Source: Phytopseudomonas dryadis
Lineage (GTDB): Bacteria > Pseudomonadota > Gammaproteobacteria > Pseudomonadales > Pseudomonadaceae
Direction of reading: 5' to 3'
Assembly: GCF_004327355.1 (NCBI RefSeq)
Contig: NZ_QJUM01000014.1
Span: 80,468 to 144,467 of the forward strand
DNA: 64,000 bases
In this document: positions 51,398 through 59,950 of the stretch, piece by piece
Layout of the letters: each line of letters starts with the position of its first letter
Position numbering within the stretch: position 1 is the stretch's first letter
Made by a program: the position numbers and the translations under genes
Notes under the pieces: generated by a model
What the model was told of the DNA's origin: nothing
Database searches by the model: none
What the model saw: the letters and a program-made list of their open reading frames with translations, nothing else

Positions 51398-52849
51398 TCA
51401 GTCGTTCTTCCTCGCTGCCTCCTGCACTGCGCGCCCTTGCGCCGTAACGCGGTATTTCTGCAGGCGGCTGCGAGGTTTGTCGGGGATGGTCATTTCGATC
51501 AGGCCGGCTTCCAGCGCGGGGTGAAGGTAGGCGTTACGGAAATGATCCTCGTGCCTGAGACCGAGCGCGCCCTGGAGTTCGGCACGTCTCATCTCGCCTT
51601 GCAGCACCTTCAGCAGCTTTTCGACTTCCCCGGTGACTTCCCCGGTGACTTCCCCGGTGACTCCCCCGGTGAGTGGTGGGGTGACTGGCACCCATTCCGA
51701 ATCCGGTCGCCGGGCCAGGGCGCTGAACTGGTTGCCGGCCACATCGTCGATCAACTCGATACGTGGCCATTCCCGCAGTGCTCGGGGAATACCGCTGCCC
51801 AGGCCGCGGTAAGGCAATATCTGTGCGGCGTGCTCGGTCAATGTCGGGTTGCGCCGGTTGGTTCGGCCCTGGCGGATGGCTTCGACACTCAGGCTGTCGG
51901 GCAGGTGGCCGGGGCTGGCAATCTCCACCCGGTCGGCGAACAGCAGGATGCGGATCGAGGCGCTGGTGAAATAGTCGCGGTGGATCAGCGCATTGACCAG
52001 CAGTTCCTCCAGCGCCGCTTCAGGAATCTCCAGCTCGCCCAGGGTATTGAAGCCACGGCCGCGCTGTACGTGATGCAAATTGCGACGGATAAAGGCGAAG
52101 CTGCCCTTGAACTGCTCCAGCAGAGTGCCGCCGATGTCCTCGCTGTCCAGGTAGCGACTATCGGCCAGGCTGGTGCCGGGGAAGGCCACGGCCTTGACCT
52201 GGAAGGCCGGTCGCCAGCGCTGCGGCTGCCGGCCGAACAGCAGCAAACCGGCCAGGGTCAGCTCGCGCCCATCGCCCAGGCCCAGGTTCTGCAGCAACTG
52301 TTCCGTGGATAGCCCGGCCAGCTCGCTGCTTTGCCCGTAGCGGTGGTTGAAGTAGGCAGTGAAGGCCTGTTCATCCAGATCGGCAACGCGAGTGCCGGCC
52401 ACCGGCACCACATCGGCATACACCAAGCCCGCGCGTTGAAACAGGCGTTGCAGTTCCTCACGGGCGGTTACCTGGCGCTTGTCCGAGCCGCTCTTGACCC
52501 ATACCCGCCCCTGCAGATCCATATAGGGCTTGTTCAAGCCATCGGCCACCGTCACCAGCATGACCAGGCCCTGGGCGGTCTGCACGTTCTCGCTCAGCGG
52601 ATGCACGGGTGGTCGCAGATGCTGGCTGGCGGCATTGCTGAACAGCTGGTTCAAGCGCCGCACGGCGGCCGCATCCAGCCCGGCGATGCGGCCGTCATCG
52701 GCCACGCCGACGAAGAGCGTGCCCCCGCCGCTATTGGCCATGGCCGCCAGTTCCGCTGCCACGCCATCCGGGTTGATCAGGTCGCGCTTGAACTGGTGGC
52801 GGCTGTCTTCGCCTCGGGCCAGGGTCTGCAGCAGTTCGGCTTCGGTCAT
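51398..52849 (-). CDS. AlbA_2/Schlafen-type ATP-binding transcriptional regulator-like protein
   Basis: 483 residues. N-terminal AlbA_2 domain (EDSRHQFKRDLINPDGVAAE, MANSGGGTLFVGVADDGRI), then a GHKL-like ATPase part (EELLVNALIHRDYFTSASIR, EIASPGHLPDSL), then a C-terminal winged-helix region. A TGEV repeat made by four 12-bp units links ATPase and winged helix (residues ~394-409). Such proteins occur widely as accessory regulators and sometimes in defence loci; the substrate is unknown. It stands alone between gyrB and the lipid operon. Confidence 0.85.
   Translation of the reverse strand: MTEAELLQTLARGEDSRHQFKRDLINPDGVAAELAAMANSGGGTLFVGVADDGRIAGLDAAAVRRLNQLFSNAASQHLRPPVHPLSENVQTAQGLVMLVTVADGLNKPYMDLQGRVWVKSGSDKRQVTAREELQRLFQRAGLVYADVVPVAGTRVADLDEQAFTAYFNHRYGQSSELAGLSTEQLLQNLGLGDGRELTLAGLLLFGRQPQRWRPAFQVKAVAFPGTSLADSRYLDSEDIGGTLLEQFKGSFAFIRRNLHHVQRGRGFNTLGELEIPEAALEELLVNALIHRDYFTSASIRILLFADRVEIASPGHLPDSLSVEAIRQGRTNRRNPTLTEHAAQILPYRGLGSGIPRALREWPRIELIDDVAGNQFSALARRPDSEWVPVTPPLTGGVTGEVTGEVTGEVEKLLKVLQGEMRRAELQGALGLRHEDHFRNAYLHPALEAGLIEMTIPDKPRSRLQKYRVTAQGRAVQEAARKND
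51623..51670. repeat. 12-bp tandem repeat, four units, within the AlbA_2 gene
   Basis: Unit GACTTCCCCGGT at 51623, 51635 and 51647, with a one-base variant at 51659. On the coding strand it encodes repeated Thr-Gly-Glu-Val. Being a multiple of 3, copy-number change keeps the frame and would change linker length. Confidence 0.85.
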
Positions 52850-53008
52850 GGGCTCGTGTTCCCTACATGCTGGCTAAACCTGCATTCCTGGTGAAGAAAT
52901 CACACGCTCTGGAGCATGTAATAGGCACATGCTTGGTACGCGATCAGCAGGCGTCACTCATCGCTACAGGGGTTGCCTCACAATGCTATCCGCTACCCAT
53001 TCGAGCCC

Positions 53009-53941
53009 TCACCCCCACCAGTACCGAACCATGTGGAAGAACACCGGGGCGGCGAAGCACACCGAGTCGAGGCGGTCGAGCATGCCGCCGTGGCCTTCGA
53101 TCATATGGCCCCAGTCCTTGACCCCGCGGTCGCGTTTGATCGCCGACATCACCAGGCCGCCGGCGAAGCCGAGCAGGCACACCAGCAGGGCGAACAGCCC
53201 GGCCTGCCAGAAGGCGAACGGGGTGATCCAGTACAGTGAGGCGCCGATCAGGGTGGCCAGCGCCACGCCGCCGAAGAAGCCTTCCACGGTCTTCGACGGC
53301 GACAGGTTGGGGGCGATCTTGGTCTTGCCGGCGAGCTTGCCGCAGACGTACTGCAGCACGTCGGAAATCTGCACCACGATCACCAGCCAGGCGATCAGCA
53401 GCAGATTGCGGCCCTCGTAGCCGGCGATCTCCAGGGTCAGCAGCGCCGGTACGCTGGAGATGCAGTACACGGCGATCATCAGCCCCCACTGCACCTTGGA
53501 TGCGCGCTCGAGAAAGCGCGTGGTGTCGCCACCCAGGGAGGACAGGATCGGCAGCAGCAGGAACAGGTAGACCGGGATGAAGATGGCGAACAGGCCGTAC
53601 CAGCCGATGGCGATCAGCAGGTACTGCATCGGCAGGGCGAAGTAGAAGGCCGCGACCAGCGCCGGGTAATCGCTGCGCCGGGTCGGGGTGAGGGTCATGA
53701 ATTCGCGCAGGGCGTAGAACGACACGCAGTAGAACAGCACCACCACGCCGATGTTGCCGAACAGGAAGGCGAAGCCGATCACCAGCACCATCACCCACCA
53801 GGCGTTGATGCGGGCGTTGAGGTTGTCGATGACCGGGTGCGAACCGGGGCCGGCGCGCAGCTTCAGCAGCCAGCCGATCAGGCTGGCCAGCAGCAGGATG
53901 CCGCCGATGCCGGCGAACAACAGCAAGGTATTGCGATCCAT
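53009..53941 (-). CDS. CdsA/YnbB-like phosphatidate cytidylyltransferase
   Basis: 310-residue integral membrane protein with about eight hydrophobic helices. The C-terminal SAIKRDRGVKDWGHMIEGHG and GMLDRLDSV match the CdsA signature (S-x-x-K-R-x4-K-D). It makes CDP-diacylglycerol from phosphatidate and CTP. The housekeeping cdsA lies elsewhere in Pseudomonas, so this is a second, operon-dedicated copy like Escherichia coli YnbB. It is the last gene of the run, one base after the acyltransferase gene. Confidence 0.9.
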   Translation of the reverse strand: MDRNTLLLFAGIGGILLLASLIGWLLKLRAGPGSHPVIDNLNARINAWWVMVLVIGFAFLFGNIGVVVLFYCVSFYALREFMTLTPTRRSDYPALVAAFYFALPMQYLLIAIGWYGLFAIFIPVYLFLLLPILSSLGGDTTRFLERASKVQWGLMIAVYCISSVPALLTLEIAGYEGRNLLLIAWLVIVVQISDVLQYVCGKLAGKTKIAPNLSPSKTVEGFFGGVALATLIGASLYWITPFAFWQAGLFALLVCLLGFAGGLVMSAIKRDRGVKDWGHMIEGHGGMLDRLDSVCFAAPVFFHMVRYWWG

Positions 53942-53942
53942 C

Positions 53943-54563
53943 TCAGACCTCCTCGGGAGCCAGGGCCAGCAGGGCGTCGCGGGCGCGTTCGAGGAAGGCC
54001 TCTTTGCCCTCCTCTTCGCCCATGCCCAGCGGCGCGCCGAAATTCAGGGTGCACAGCAGCGGTAGCGGGAGGGTGCGGCCCTTGGGCATGACCCGGTTGA
54101 GGTTGGCGATCCACACCGGGATCACCTCGACGTCGGGGCGCGCCTTGGCCAGGCGATAGAGGCCGCTCTTGAACGGCAGCAGGCCGTCTTCCAGGTTGCG
54201 TGTACCCTCGGGAAAGACGATCAGCGAGTCGCCCTGCTCCAGGGCATCGAGCATGGCCTGCAGCGGATTGTTGCCCGGGTCGCTGCGTTGTCGGTCGACC
54301 AGCACGCCGTTGAACACCCGCTGGATGACGAAGCTGCGTAGCGCGCCTTTCATCCAGTAGTCCGCGCCGGCCACCGGGCGGGTACGCCGGCGCAGTTCGG
54401 CCGGCAGCGAGGCCCACAGCAGCACGAAGTCGCCATGGCTGCTGTGGTTGGCGTAGTAGATGCGCTGCACCGGCTGCGGCGTACTGCCCAGCCACAGCGC
54501 CCGGGCGCCGGTGAGCAGGCGCGCCCCGGAGGTGATGATGAAAGCGACCAGTGAAGCGAGCAT
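53943..54563 (-). CDS. PlsC-type 1-acylglycerol-3-phosphate acyltransferase-like protein
   Basis: 206 residues. Acyltransferase motif I YANHSSHGDFVLLWA (H-x4-D), block II near GVLVDRQRSDPGNN, and motif III LIVFPEGTRN. A short N-terminal membrane segment is present. It is a second PlsC homologue, distinct from the lptA product at 59.1 kb. Placed next to the CdsA-like gene, it could supply phosphatidate for a special lipid. Ten bases separate it from the membrane-protein gene upstream. Confidence 0.88.
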   Translation of the reverse strand: MLASLVAFIITSGARLLTGARALWLGSTPQPVQRIYYANHSSHGDFVLLWASLPAELRRRTRPVAGADYWMKGALRSFVIQRVFNGVLVDRQRSDPGNNPLQAMLDALEQGDSLIVFPEGTRNLEDGLLPFKSGLYRLAKARPDVEVIPVWIANLNRVMPKGRTLPLPLLCTLNFGAPLGMGEEEGKEAFLERARDALLALAPEEV

Positions 54564-54573
54564 GGGCGGTTCC

Positions 54574-55032
54574 TTATCCGAATCGAATGTTCGACAGCCA
54601 GGGCATCAGCACCATGGCCGCCAGGGCGATGAGCAATTGCAGACCGAACCACAGGGCCTGAAGACGCAGCAGGCGCAACGCGCTCTGGCTGCGTTGTTCC
54701 CAGGAGCGCGAGCCTTGATTGGCCTTGTGGCCGATCAGGAGCAACGCCTGGTCGAGTTCAGCCGTGCGCCTGTCGAGCTGTTCGGGTGCTTCGGCCAGAC
54801 TGGCGAATAGCTCGGCATCCAGCGCCACGCGCAGGGCGTAGTACTTCTGCAACAGGCCGCAGACCAGCAGAGCGACGCAAACCGCACCTCCGGTCGTGAG
54901 GGCCATGAAGCCGAGCAAAGGCCCCAGGCCGATGATCAGAGCCAGCAGGGTCAAGCCGCCGGATAGGCGATCGAGGGACTTGCCACGACGCAACAGGCCG
55001 GCGACCAGTCGTAGCTGCATTTCACTGGCCAT
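54574..55032 (-). CDS. Small membrane protein of the lipid operon
   Basis: 152 residues, no family recognised. Two hydrophobic helices (GGLTLLALIIGLGPLLGFMA, then GGAVCVALLVCGLL), a charged helical middle, and a third helix near the C-terminus (WFGLQLLIALAAMVLMPWL). It overlaps the phosphatase gene by 11 bases; GGGAG lies 9 bases before its ATG. Position suggests a role with the lipid enzymes. Confidence 0.75.
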   Translation of the reverse strand: MASEMQLRLVAGLLRRGKSLDRLSGGLTLLALIIGLGPLLGFMALTTGGAVCVALLVCGLLQKYYALRVALDAELFASLAEAPEQLDRRTAELDQALLLIGHKANQGSRSWEQRSQSALRLLRLQALWFGLQLLIALAAMVLMPWLSNIRFG

Positions 55033-56374
55033 GCAGAGCGACTCCCTGAGTGGAGGCGGCGGGTTGCGCCAGAACGCCCTCCAATGCCTCTAAATGAGCG
55101 TTTCCCAGGACAACCCGGGGACGAGCCTGGCGAAGCAGCGAAACGGCCTCTGCGACGTTCCTGCAGCGGCCGCTGTGCAGCAGCCAGGCCGCGATGGCGG
55201 TGGCACTGCGTGAATAGCCCAGCGCGCAGCAGACCAGCACCGGGCCGTGCTGGCGAAGTTCTTCGATCGCCACGGCAGCCTGCAGGCAATGCGCGGTGCT
55301 GGGTGCGACCAGATCGAGGCTGGCCAGCTCGCGGTAGACCCTTCCTTTTACGCGGCAGGGCAACTCGGCACACAGGTCGGCAATGGCGGCGAAGGCCTGC
55401 CCTTCTCCACGTGCAGGAATGCGCCCGAGCCAGACGCCGTCGGCCACTTCATCGGGCTGCGGATGATTGCGCGTCCAGGCCCGGGAGTTGATCCAGGCGG
55501 CTGCCAGGTACGGCGCCAACAGCCAGTTGCTGGCCGCGCTCAGGCGGCCGTCGCTACGTTTCTGAAAGCCCTGGGCATCGAACAGCGCATAGTTCAGCGC
55601 CACCAGCAGCAGCGACACGGCCGGCCACAGCAGCCACAACGCCGCCCCGCCGACGTTCACCGCCAGGGCGCCGCACAGCGCCGCGCCGAGGCTGTAGCGC
55701 AGCGCCAGGCGCCAGCGTTGGCGATCGCGGGCTAGGCGCCAGGCCAGCAGCGGGCTGCGCCCCTCGCTGGGCCACAGCCACAGGCAGAGGAAGCCGGCCA
55801 GCATGCCGGTGGGCACGTCGATGAAATGATGCTGCCAGGTGGTCAGCACCGAAAGGCCGATCAGCAGGAACCAGACGTGCAGGACGATGCGCCAGGGGCC
55901 CCTGGCGTAGTGGGCGAAACAGGCCCAGAGCACCACCAGCAGGGTGATATGCAGCGACGGCGCCTGATTGAACGGCTTGTCGAAGCCCATCAGCACGTCG
56001 AACATCAGGCCGAACAGGCCGTCCAGCTGTGGGCGGTCGAAGGTGAAGCGCAGCGGCCAGAGCAGGAAGCAGACGATACAGATGAACTGCGCGCTGAGCA
56101 GGCGCAGACCATGCCGATCCATCTCGCCGCGGCTGGCCGGCAGCAGGAAGGACAGGCCGTAGAGCAGGTCGATCGACCAGTAGGGAATGATGGTCCAGGG
56201 CCACAACGGCATGTGCCGTTCCCAGGCGAACACCAGGCTGCCGACATCGTCGCGCTGAGCGCTGAACCAGTTGGCGAAGCCGTAGGTGCTGAAGAACAAG
56301 GGCGCGAGCAGCAACAACCAGAGTACGCCGCGCTTCCACAGCCCGGTTTCCCGGGTGATCGCGGCGGGCGCCAT
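55022..56374 (-). CDS. PAP2–dual-specificity phosphatase fusion (YnbD-like)
   Basis: 450 residues from ATG 56374, which overlaps the upstream stop by one base (TGATG); an in-frame ATG at 56416 lies inside the previous gene. The N-terminal half is a polytopic PAP2-like domain (APSLHITLLVVLW, WQHHFIDVPTGMLAGFL). The C-terminal half is a cysteine phosphatase with the P loop VCCALGYSRSATAIAAW (C-x5-R). Escherichia coli YnbD has the same fusion. Probably dephosphorylates a phospholipid product of the operon. Confidence 0.88.
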   Translation of the reverse strand: MAPAAITRETGLWKRGVLWLLLLAPLFFSTYGFANWFSAQRDDVGSLVFAWERHMPLWPWTIIPYWSIDLLYGLSFLLPASRGEMDRHGLRLLSAQFICIVCFLLWPLRFTFDRPQLDGLFGLMFDVLMGFDKPFNQAPSLHITLLVVLWACFAHYARGPWRIVLHVWFLLIGLSVLTTWQHHFIDVPTGMLAGFLCLWLWPSEGRSPLLAWRLARDRQRWRLALRYSLGAALCGALAVNVGGAALWLLWPAVSLLLVALNYALFDAQGFQKRSDGRLSAASNWLLAPYLAAAWINSRAWTRNHPQPDEVADGVWLGRIPARGEGQAFAAIADLCAELPCRVKGRVYRELASLDLVAPSTAHCLQAAVAIEELRQHGPVLVCCALGYSRSATAIAAWLLHSGRCRNVAEAVSLLRQARPRVVLGNAHLEALEGVLAQPAASTQGVALHGQ

Positions 56375-58275
56375 CAGGACACCCGCTGCGCCAGGGATAC
56401 GCTGAAGATGCCCCATTCATCGATGCGCTGGGTCAGCTTGCGGAAGCCGGCGGCCTCCACCAGTTGATCCATTTCCGCCTGGCTGCGCCGGCGCATGACC
56501 CAGGGCTGGCCGTCGCGATGGCTGGTCAGGGCGCGGGCGATCAGCTCCAGCTGCGGGTGCCAGGGCTGCCCGGTGTACACCAGGTAGCCGCCCTCCTCCA
56601 CGGCTTCGGCCAGGCCGGCCAGGGAATCGCCGACCATCTGGTTGCTGCCGAACAGTTCGTAGAGGCCGGAGACCACTGCCAGCGTCGGCTTCGCAGGCTG
56701 TTGCAAAACTACCTGCGTTGCCGCTGCTTCGTTAAAAACAGGCTCAAGATGCTCATTTACCACTTGTAAACTGCGCTCTTTCGCCTCTTTTTGCCTTGCA
56801 TCGGCTGCCTCGCCTACGTTTTGCAACGGCCTGCTGAGATCCAGCGCTGCCAGGTCGGCCTTGTCGAAGGCATCGCCCTTGACGAAGCGGGCGATGTCGC
56901 CCAGGCCCTTCTGTTCGATCAGGGCGGCGCCATCGCGCACGTTGATATCGCTGTAATCGCGCAGCAGGATCGAATCGGGCTTGTCGGCACCCTGCTCCAG
57001 CGCTTCGAGGATGTAGCGGCCGTGGCCGGCGGCGATATCGACGATGCGTACCGCGCGACCCTGTTCGCGCAGGTAGCCCATGGCCAGGCGCAGCAGTTCC
57101 TCGGCATGCACCTTGCGCTGGCGGATGCCGCGCCAGCCAATCGAGTTCAGGTAGTTGCGGTCGATCAGCCGGCCCACCGGCGAGCTGCCGGTCGGGGTAT
57201 TGCGGTAGACGTAGTCCAGGGTGCTGCCGGAGTCGAAGCCGGTGTCGAAACCCAGCTTGACCCCGGCGGACAGCCCGCTGCCGAGCTTCAGCCCGGCGCG
57301 GGTGGCGCGCCAGTAAAGGTCGCGGGGCGAGTTCTTCGGCAGCGGCGCGGCCAGGGTCTCCGCCTCGGCGCAGGTGGCGCCGAGGCGGTCGGCATCGAGC
57401 AGCGAAGGACGGTCGAGCGGTTCGCTGAAACTGTGCAGCACGAAGCGCCGGATACGCGCCAGGGCATGGCCGCGGTCGCGTTCGCCCAGGGTGTCGTGGA
57501 AGAAACCGGGCAGGATGTGCTGCTCCTTGCGCAGGCTGCCCAGGCGCTCGAAGAACAATTGCTGGGGTTTGCGGTGCACCACGAAGTCGGCGCCGGAAAT
57601 CAGCAACTGGGTGGGGATCTGGATCGCCTGGGCATCGGCCACCACCCGTTCGGCGGCCTCGTACAGTCCCAGCAGCATGTTCACCGAAATGGCCCGGGTG
57701 ATCAGCGGGTCGTCGTCGAACGAGGCGATGCGCTGCGGATCGTGGCTGAGGAACTTGGCCTTGACGTAGCTGTTGACGAAGAAGTTGCCGCGCCAGGCGC
57801 GCATCAGCTTCAGGCCCGGGCGGGCGAAGGGCACGTAGAGCTTGACCTTGAATGCCGGCGAGGCGAGCACCAGGGCGCGGATCTTCGGCGCGTAGTCGTG
57901 GGCCCAGGTGGAGACGATCACCGCGCCGACGCTCTGCGCCAGCACCACCATGTCTTGCGTGGCGATGCCATGGGCGGCGGCGATGTGGTCGATGAAGGTC
58001 TGCACGTCGCGCACGCTGGTGGCGAAGCTCGGGCTGTCGCCGCGCTCGCCCGGCGATTCGCCATGCCCGCGGGCATCCCAGGCGAAGAAGTCGAAATCGC
58101 CCAGTTGCAGCTCGTCGACCAGGTGGGCCATGCGCCCGCCATGCTCGTGGCCGCGGTGGAACATGACGATGGCCCGCCGTGGCGTGGCTGCCGTGGCCTC
58201 TGCCGCCACCCAGTGGCGATAGAACAGTTCCACGCCGTCATGGGTGGTGAAGCTATGTGTGCCAACGTCGCGCAT
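56374..58275 (-). CDS. Alpha/beta hydrolase–methyltransferase fusion (YnbC-like)
   Basis: 633 residues from ATG 58275 (AAGGA 7 bases upstream). N-terminal serine-hydrolase fold (MFHRGHEHGGRMAHLVDEL; nucleophile elbow VVLAQSVGAVIVSTWAHDY, the Ser within AQSVG). The C-terminal ~330 residues are a SAM-dependent methyltransferase-like domain (VRIVDIAAGHGRYILEAL). An in-frame palindromic repeat adds ~47 residues at about 480-527. Same architecture as E. coli YnbC. Likely modifies the lipid made by the neighbouring CDP-alcohol phosphotransferase. Confidence 0.88.
   Translation of the reverse strand: MRDVGTHSFTTHDGVELFYRHWVAAEATAATPRRAIVMFHRGHEHGGRMAHLVDELQLGDFDFFAWDARGHGESPGERGDSPSFATSVRDVQTFIDHIAAAHGIATQDMVVLAQSVGAVIVSTWAHDYAPKIRALVLASPAFKVKLYVPFARPGLKLMRAWRGNFFVNSYVKAKFLSHDPQRIASFDDDPLITRAISVNMLLGLYEAAERVVADAQAIQIPTQLLISGADFVVHRKPQQLFFERLGSLRKEQHILPGFFHDTLGERDRGHALARIRRFVLHSFSEPLDRPSLLDADRLGATCAEAETLAAPLPKNSPRDLYWRATRAGLKLGSGLSAGVKLGFDTGFDSGSTLDYVYRNTPTGSSPVGRLIDRNYLNSIGWRGIRQRKVHAEELLRLAMGYLREQGRAVRIVDIAAGHGRYILEALEQGADKPDSILLRDYSDINVRDGAALIEQKGLGDIARFVKGDAFDKADLAALDLSRPLQNVGEAADARQKEAKERSLQVVNEHLEPVFNEAAATQVVLQQPAKPTLAVVSGLYELFGSNQMVGDSLAGLAEAVEEGGYLVYTGQPWHPQLELIARALTSHRDGQPWVMRRRSQAEMDQLVEAAGFRKLTQRIDEWGIFSVSLAQRVS
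56693..56834. repeat. 142-bp palindromic MITE-like repeat inserted in frame in the ynbC-like gene
   Basis: Ends GCAGGCTGTTGCAAAAC (56693-56709) and GTTTTGCAACGGCCTGC (56818-56834) are inverted repeats with 16 of 17 matches. The interior is an imperfect palindrome, more AT-rich than its surroundings. It resembles a repeat I associate with Pseudomonas intergenic regions. Here it is translated: the protein reads through with a lysine/glutamate-rich segment (GEAADARQKEAKERSLQVVN). Confidence 0.8.
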
Positions 58276-58285
58276 CGGGTTTTCC

Positions 58286-58909
58286 TTACTCCGAGTCAGA
58301 GGGGGCAACCGCCTCGGCCAGGCCCTGGCGAACGCGGTTGAACAGCGTATACAGCAGCAGCGCGGTGATCACCACCAGCACTGCGTCGATCCAGGTCAGC
58401 GGCAGCAGGCCGCTGGCCACGCCGGCGCCAAGCACGCCGAAACAGAAGGCCCGGTCGCTCTTGCCCATGGGCCCGTCGTAGCGCCGTGAAACGCCGATCA
58501 TCGGGCCCATCACCCCGGCGTATTCGCTGATTACCGCGCACAGCACCAGGATCACCACCAGCACGGGCGACACCCCGGGCAGCAGGGCGAACGGCAGGTA
58601 CAGCGCGGCATCGGCGACCACGTCGCAGAGTTCGTTGAGGTAGGCGCCGAGTTTCGACTGCTGGCCGAACTCGCGGGCGAGCATGCCGTCCACCGCATTG
58701 AGCGCCATGCGCAGCAGCATCCACAGCGGGATCAGGGCGAACAGCCAGAGCTGGTCGACAGCCACGGCGAGCAGCAGGCCGAGCAGTACGGAAACGAGGG
58801 CGGCGGCGAGGGTGACCTGGTTGGCGGTGACGCCCCGTTCGAAGAGACGCTGCACCAGGGGACGCAGCAGGTCCTGGAAACGAGGCTTGAGCTGGTAGAT
58901 CGAAAGCAT
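58286..58909 (-). CDS. CDP-alcohol phosphatidyltransferase (YnbA-like)
   Basis: 207-residue membrane protein with the CDP-OH-P motif DGMLAREFGQQSKLGAYLNE, then LCDVVAD. The usual third-position Asp of DGx2ARx8Gx3Dx3D is Asn here (AYLN), which I believe also occurs in YnbA homologues. First gene of the six-gene lipid run, 10 bases before the hydrolase–methyltransferase. Joins a CDP-activated diacylglycerol to an unknown alcohol. Confidence 0.9.
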   Translation of the reverse strand: MLSIYQLKPRFQDLLRPLVQRLFERGVTANQVTLAAALVSVLLGLLLAVAVDQLWLFALIPLWMLLRMALNAVDGMLAREFGQQSKLGAYLNELCDVVADAALYLPFALLPGVSPVLVVILVLCAVISEYAGVMGPMIGVSRRYDGPMGKSDRAFCFGVLGAGVASGLLPLTWIDAVLVVITALLLYTLFNRVRQGLAEAVAPSDSE

Positions 58910-59019
58910 GGCGGCGAACTCCGTTTCATCGAGGCTTCAAGGCGGCGACCGCCAGCTTAGCCGGTTGTGCTTCCCGGCGGCTGGGCGGCGAACGTGAACT
59001 GCGTCATGTTACGGTGTAA

Positions 59020-59140
59020 TGAAAAACTTATGCCCAATTTATCGACAATCTGGGTGCTGCATAAAGCTTATATAAATCAATCGATTGAAGCTTATTTATG
59101 GCAAAAATGATTAATTGATCAACAGGTTATCCACAGATCG
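59020..59140. promoter_or_regulatory. AT-rich control region between lptA and the lipid operon
   Basis: Contains a perfect 12-bp palindrome TCAATCGATTGA (59077-59088) flanked by AAGCTTAT repeats, and a perfect DnaA box TTATCCACA (59127-59135). The strong AT bias contrasts with the GC-rich surroundings. It probably holds the promoter of the ynbA-like gene; a regulator for the palindrome is not identified. No gene in 58910-59141. Confidence 0.5.
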
Positions 59141-59141
59141 C

Positions 59142-59915
59142 TCAGAGGGCTTCTGCCGATTCCACCGGCACGCTGCGCGGTGCCAGGGCCCCGATCTCGC
59201 ATTGTGCCTGGCTGACCCAGTTGAAGGCGCGTTCGTTGAGCTCGGCGATGGCCCGCGGGCCGCTGCCTTCGGCATACAGCAAGGGGCCGAACACCACTTG
59301 CACGGTGCCGGGCTTCTTGCCCCAACCCTCCTTGGGCCAGAACTGACCGGCATTGTGCGCGACCGGCAGCACCGGCAGGTTGCTGTTGACCGCCAGCGCC
59401 GTGCCGCCCCGGGAAAACTTGCCGATCTGGCCGTCGGGGATGCGCGTGCCTTCCGGGAACACCAGCACCCAGGCGCCCTGCTCCAGGCGCATGCGGCCCT
59501 GGCTGGCGAGCTGCTTGAGCGCGGCCTTGGGGTTGCTGCGGTCGATGGCGATGGGCTTGAGCATGGCCATGGCCCAGCCGAAGAACGGCACGTACAGCAG
59601 TTCGCGCTTGACCACCTGGCTCAGCGGCTCGAAGTAGGCACAAAGGAAGAAGGTCTCCCAGGTGCTCTGGTGCTTGGCCAGGATCACGCAGGGCTGCTGG
59701 GGAATGTTTTCCTGGCCCTTGATCTCGTAGCGAATGCCGGCGACCACCTTGGCCAGCCATATCGCGCAACGGCACCAGTTCTGCACCACGAAACGGTAGC
59801 GTGCGCGAAACGGCAGGAACGGCGCGACGAACACGCTGACGATGCACCAGACGAACGAGCTGGAAGACAGCAACAGGTAGAAGAGAAAAGCTCTGAGGAA
59901 CTGCACTGTCGACAT
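59142..59915 (-). CDS. lptA: Lysophosphatidic acid acyltransferase
   Basis: 257 residues from ATG 59915 (MSTVQFLRAFLFYLLLSSSS). PlsC family with N-terminal membrane helix, motif I AKHQSTWETFF (H-x4-E/D type) and motif III LVFPEGTRIPDGQ. Orthologue by position and length of P. aeruginosa PA0005, which makes phosphatidate from lysophosphatidate. Lies between gmhB and the accessory region. Confidence 0.93.
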   Translation of the reverse strand: MSTVQFLRAFLFYLLLSSSSFVWCIVSVFVAPFLPFRARYRFVVQNWCRCAIWLAKVVAGIRYEIKGQENIPQQPCVILAKHQSTWETFFLCAYFEPLSQVVKRELLYVPFFGWAMAMLKPIAIDRSNPKAALKQLASQGRMRLEQGAWVLVFPEGTRIPDGQIGKFSRGGTALAVNSNLPVLPVAHNAGQFWPKEGWGKKPGTVQVVFGPLLYAEGSGPRAIAELNERAFNWVSQAQCEIGALAPRSVPVESAEAL

Positions 59916-59950
59916 GTGGGCAATTACCGTTGCAGGCCTGGCCTGCGTTA

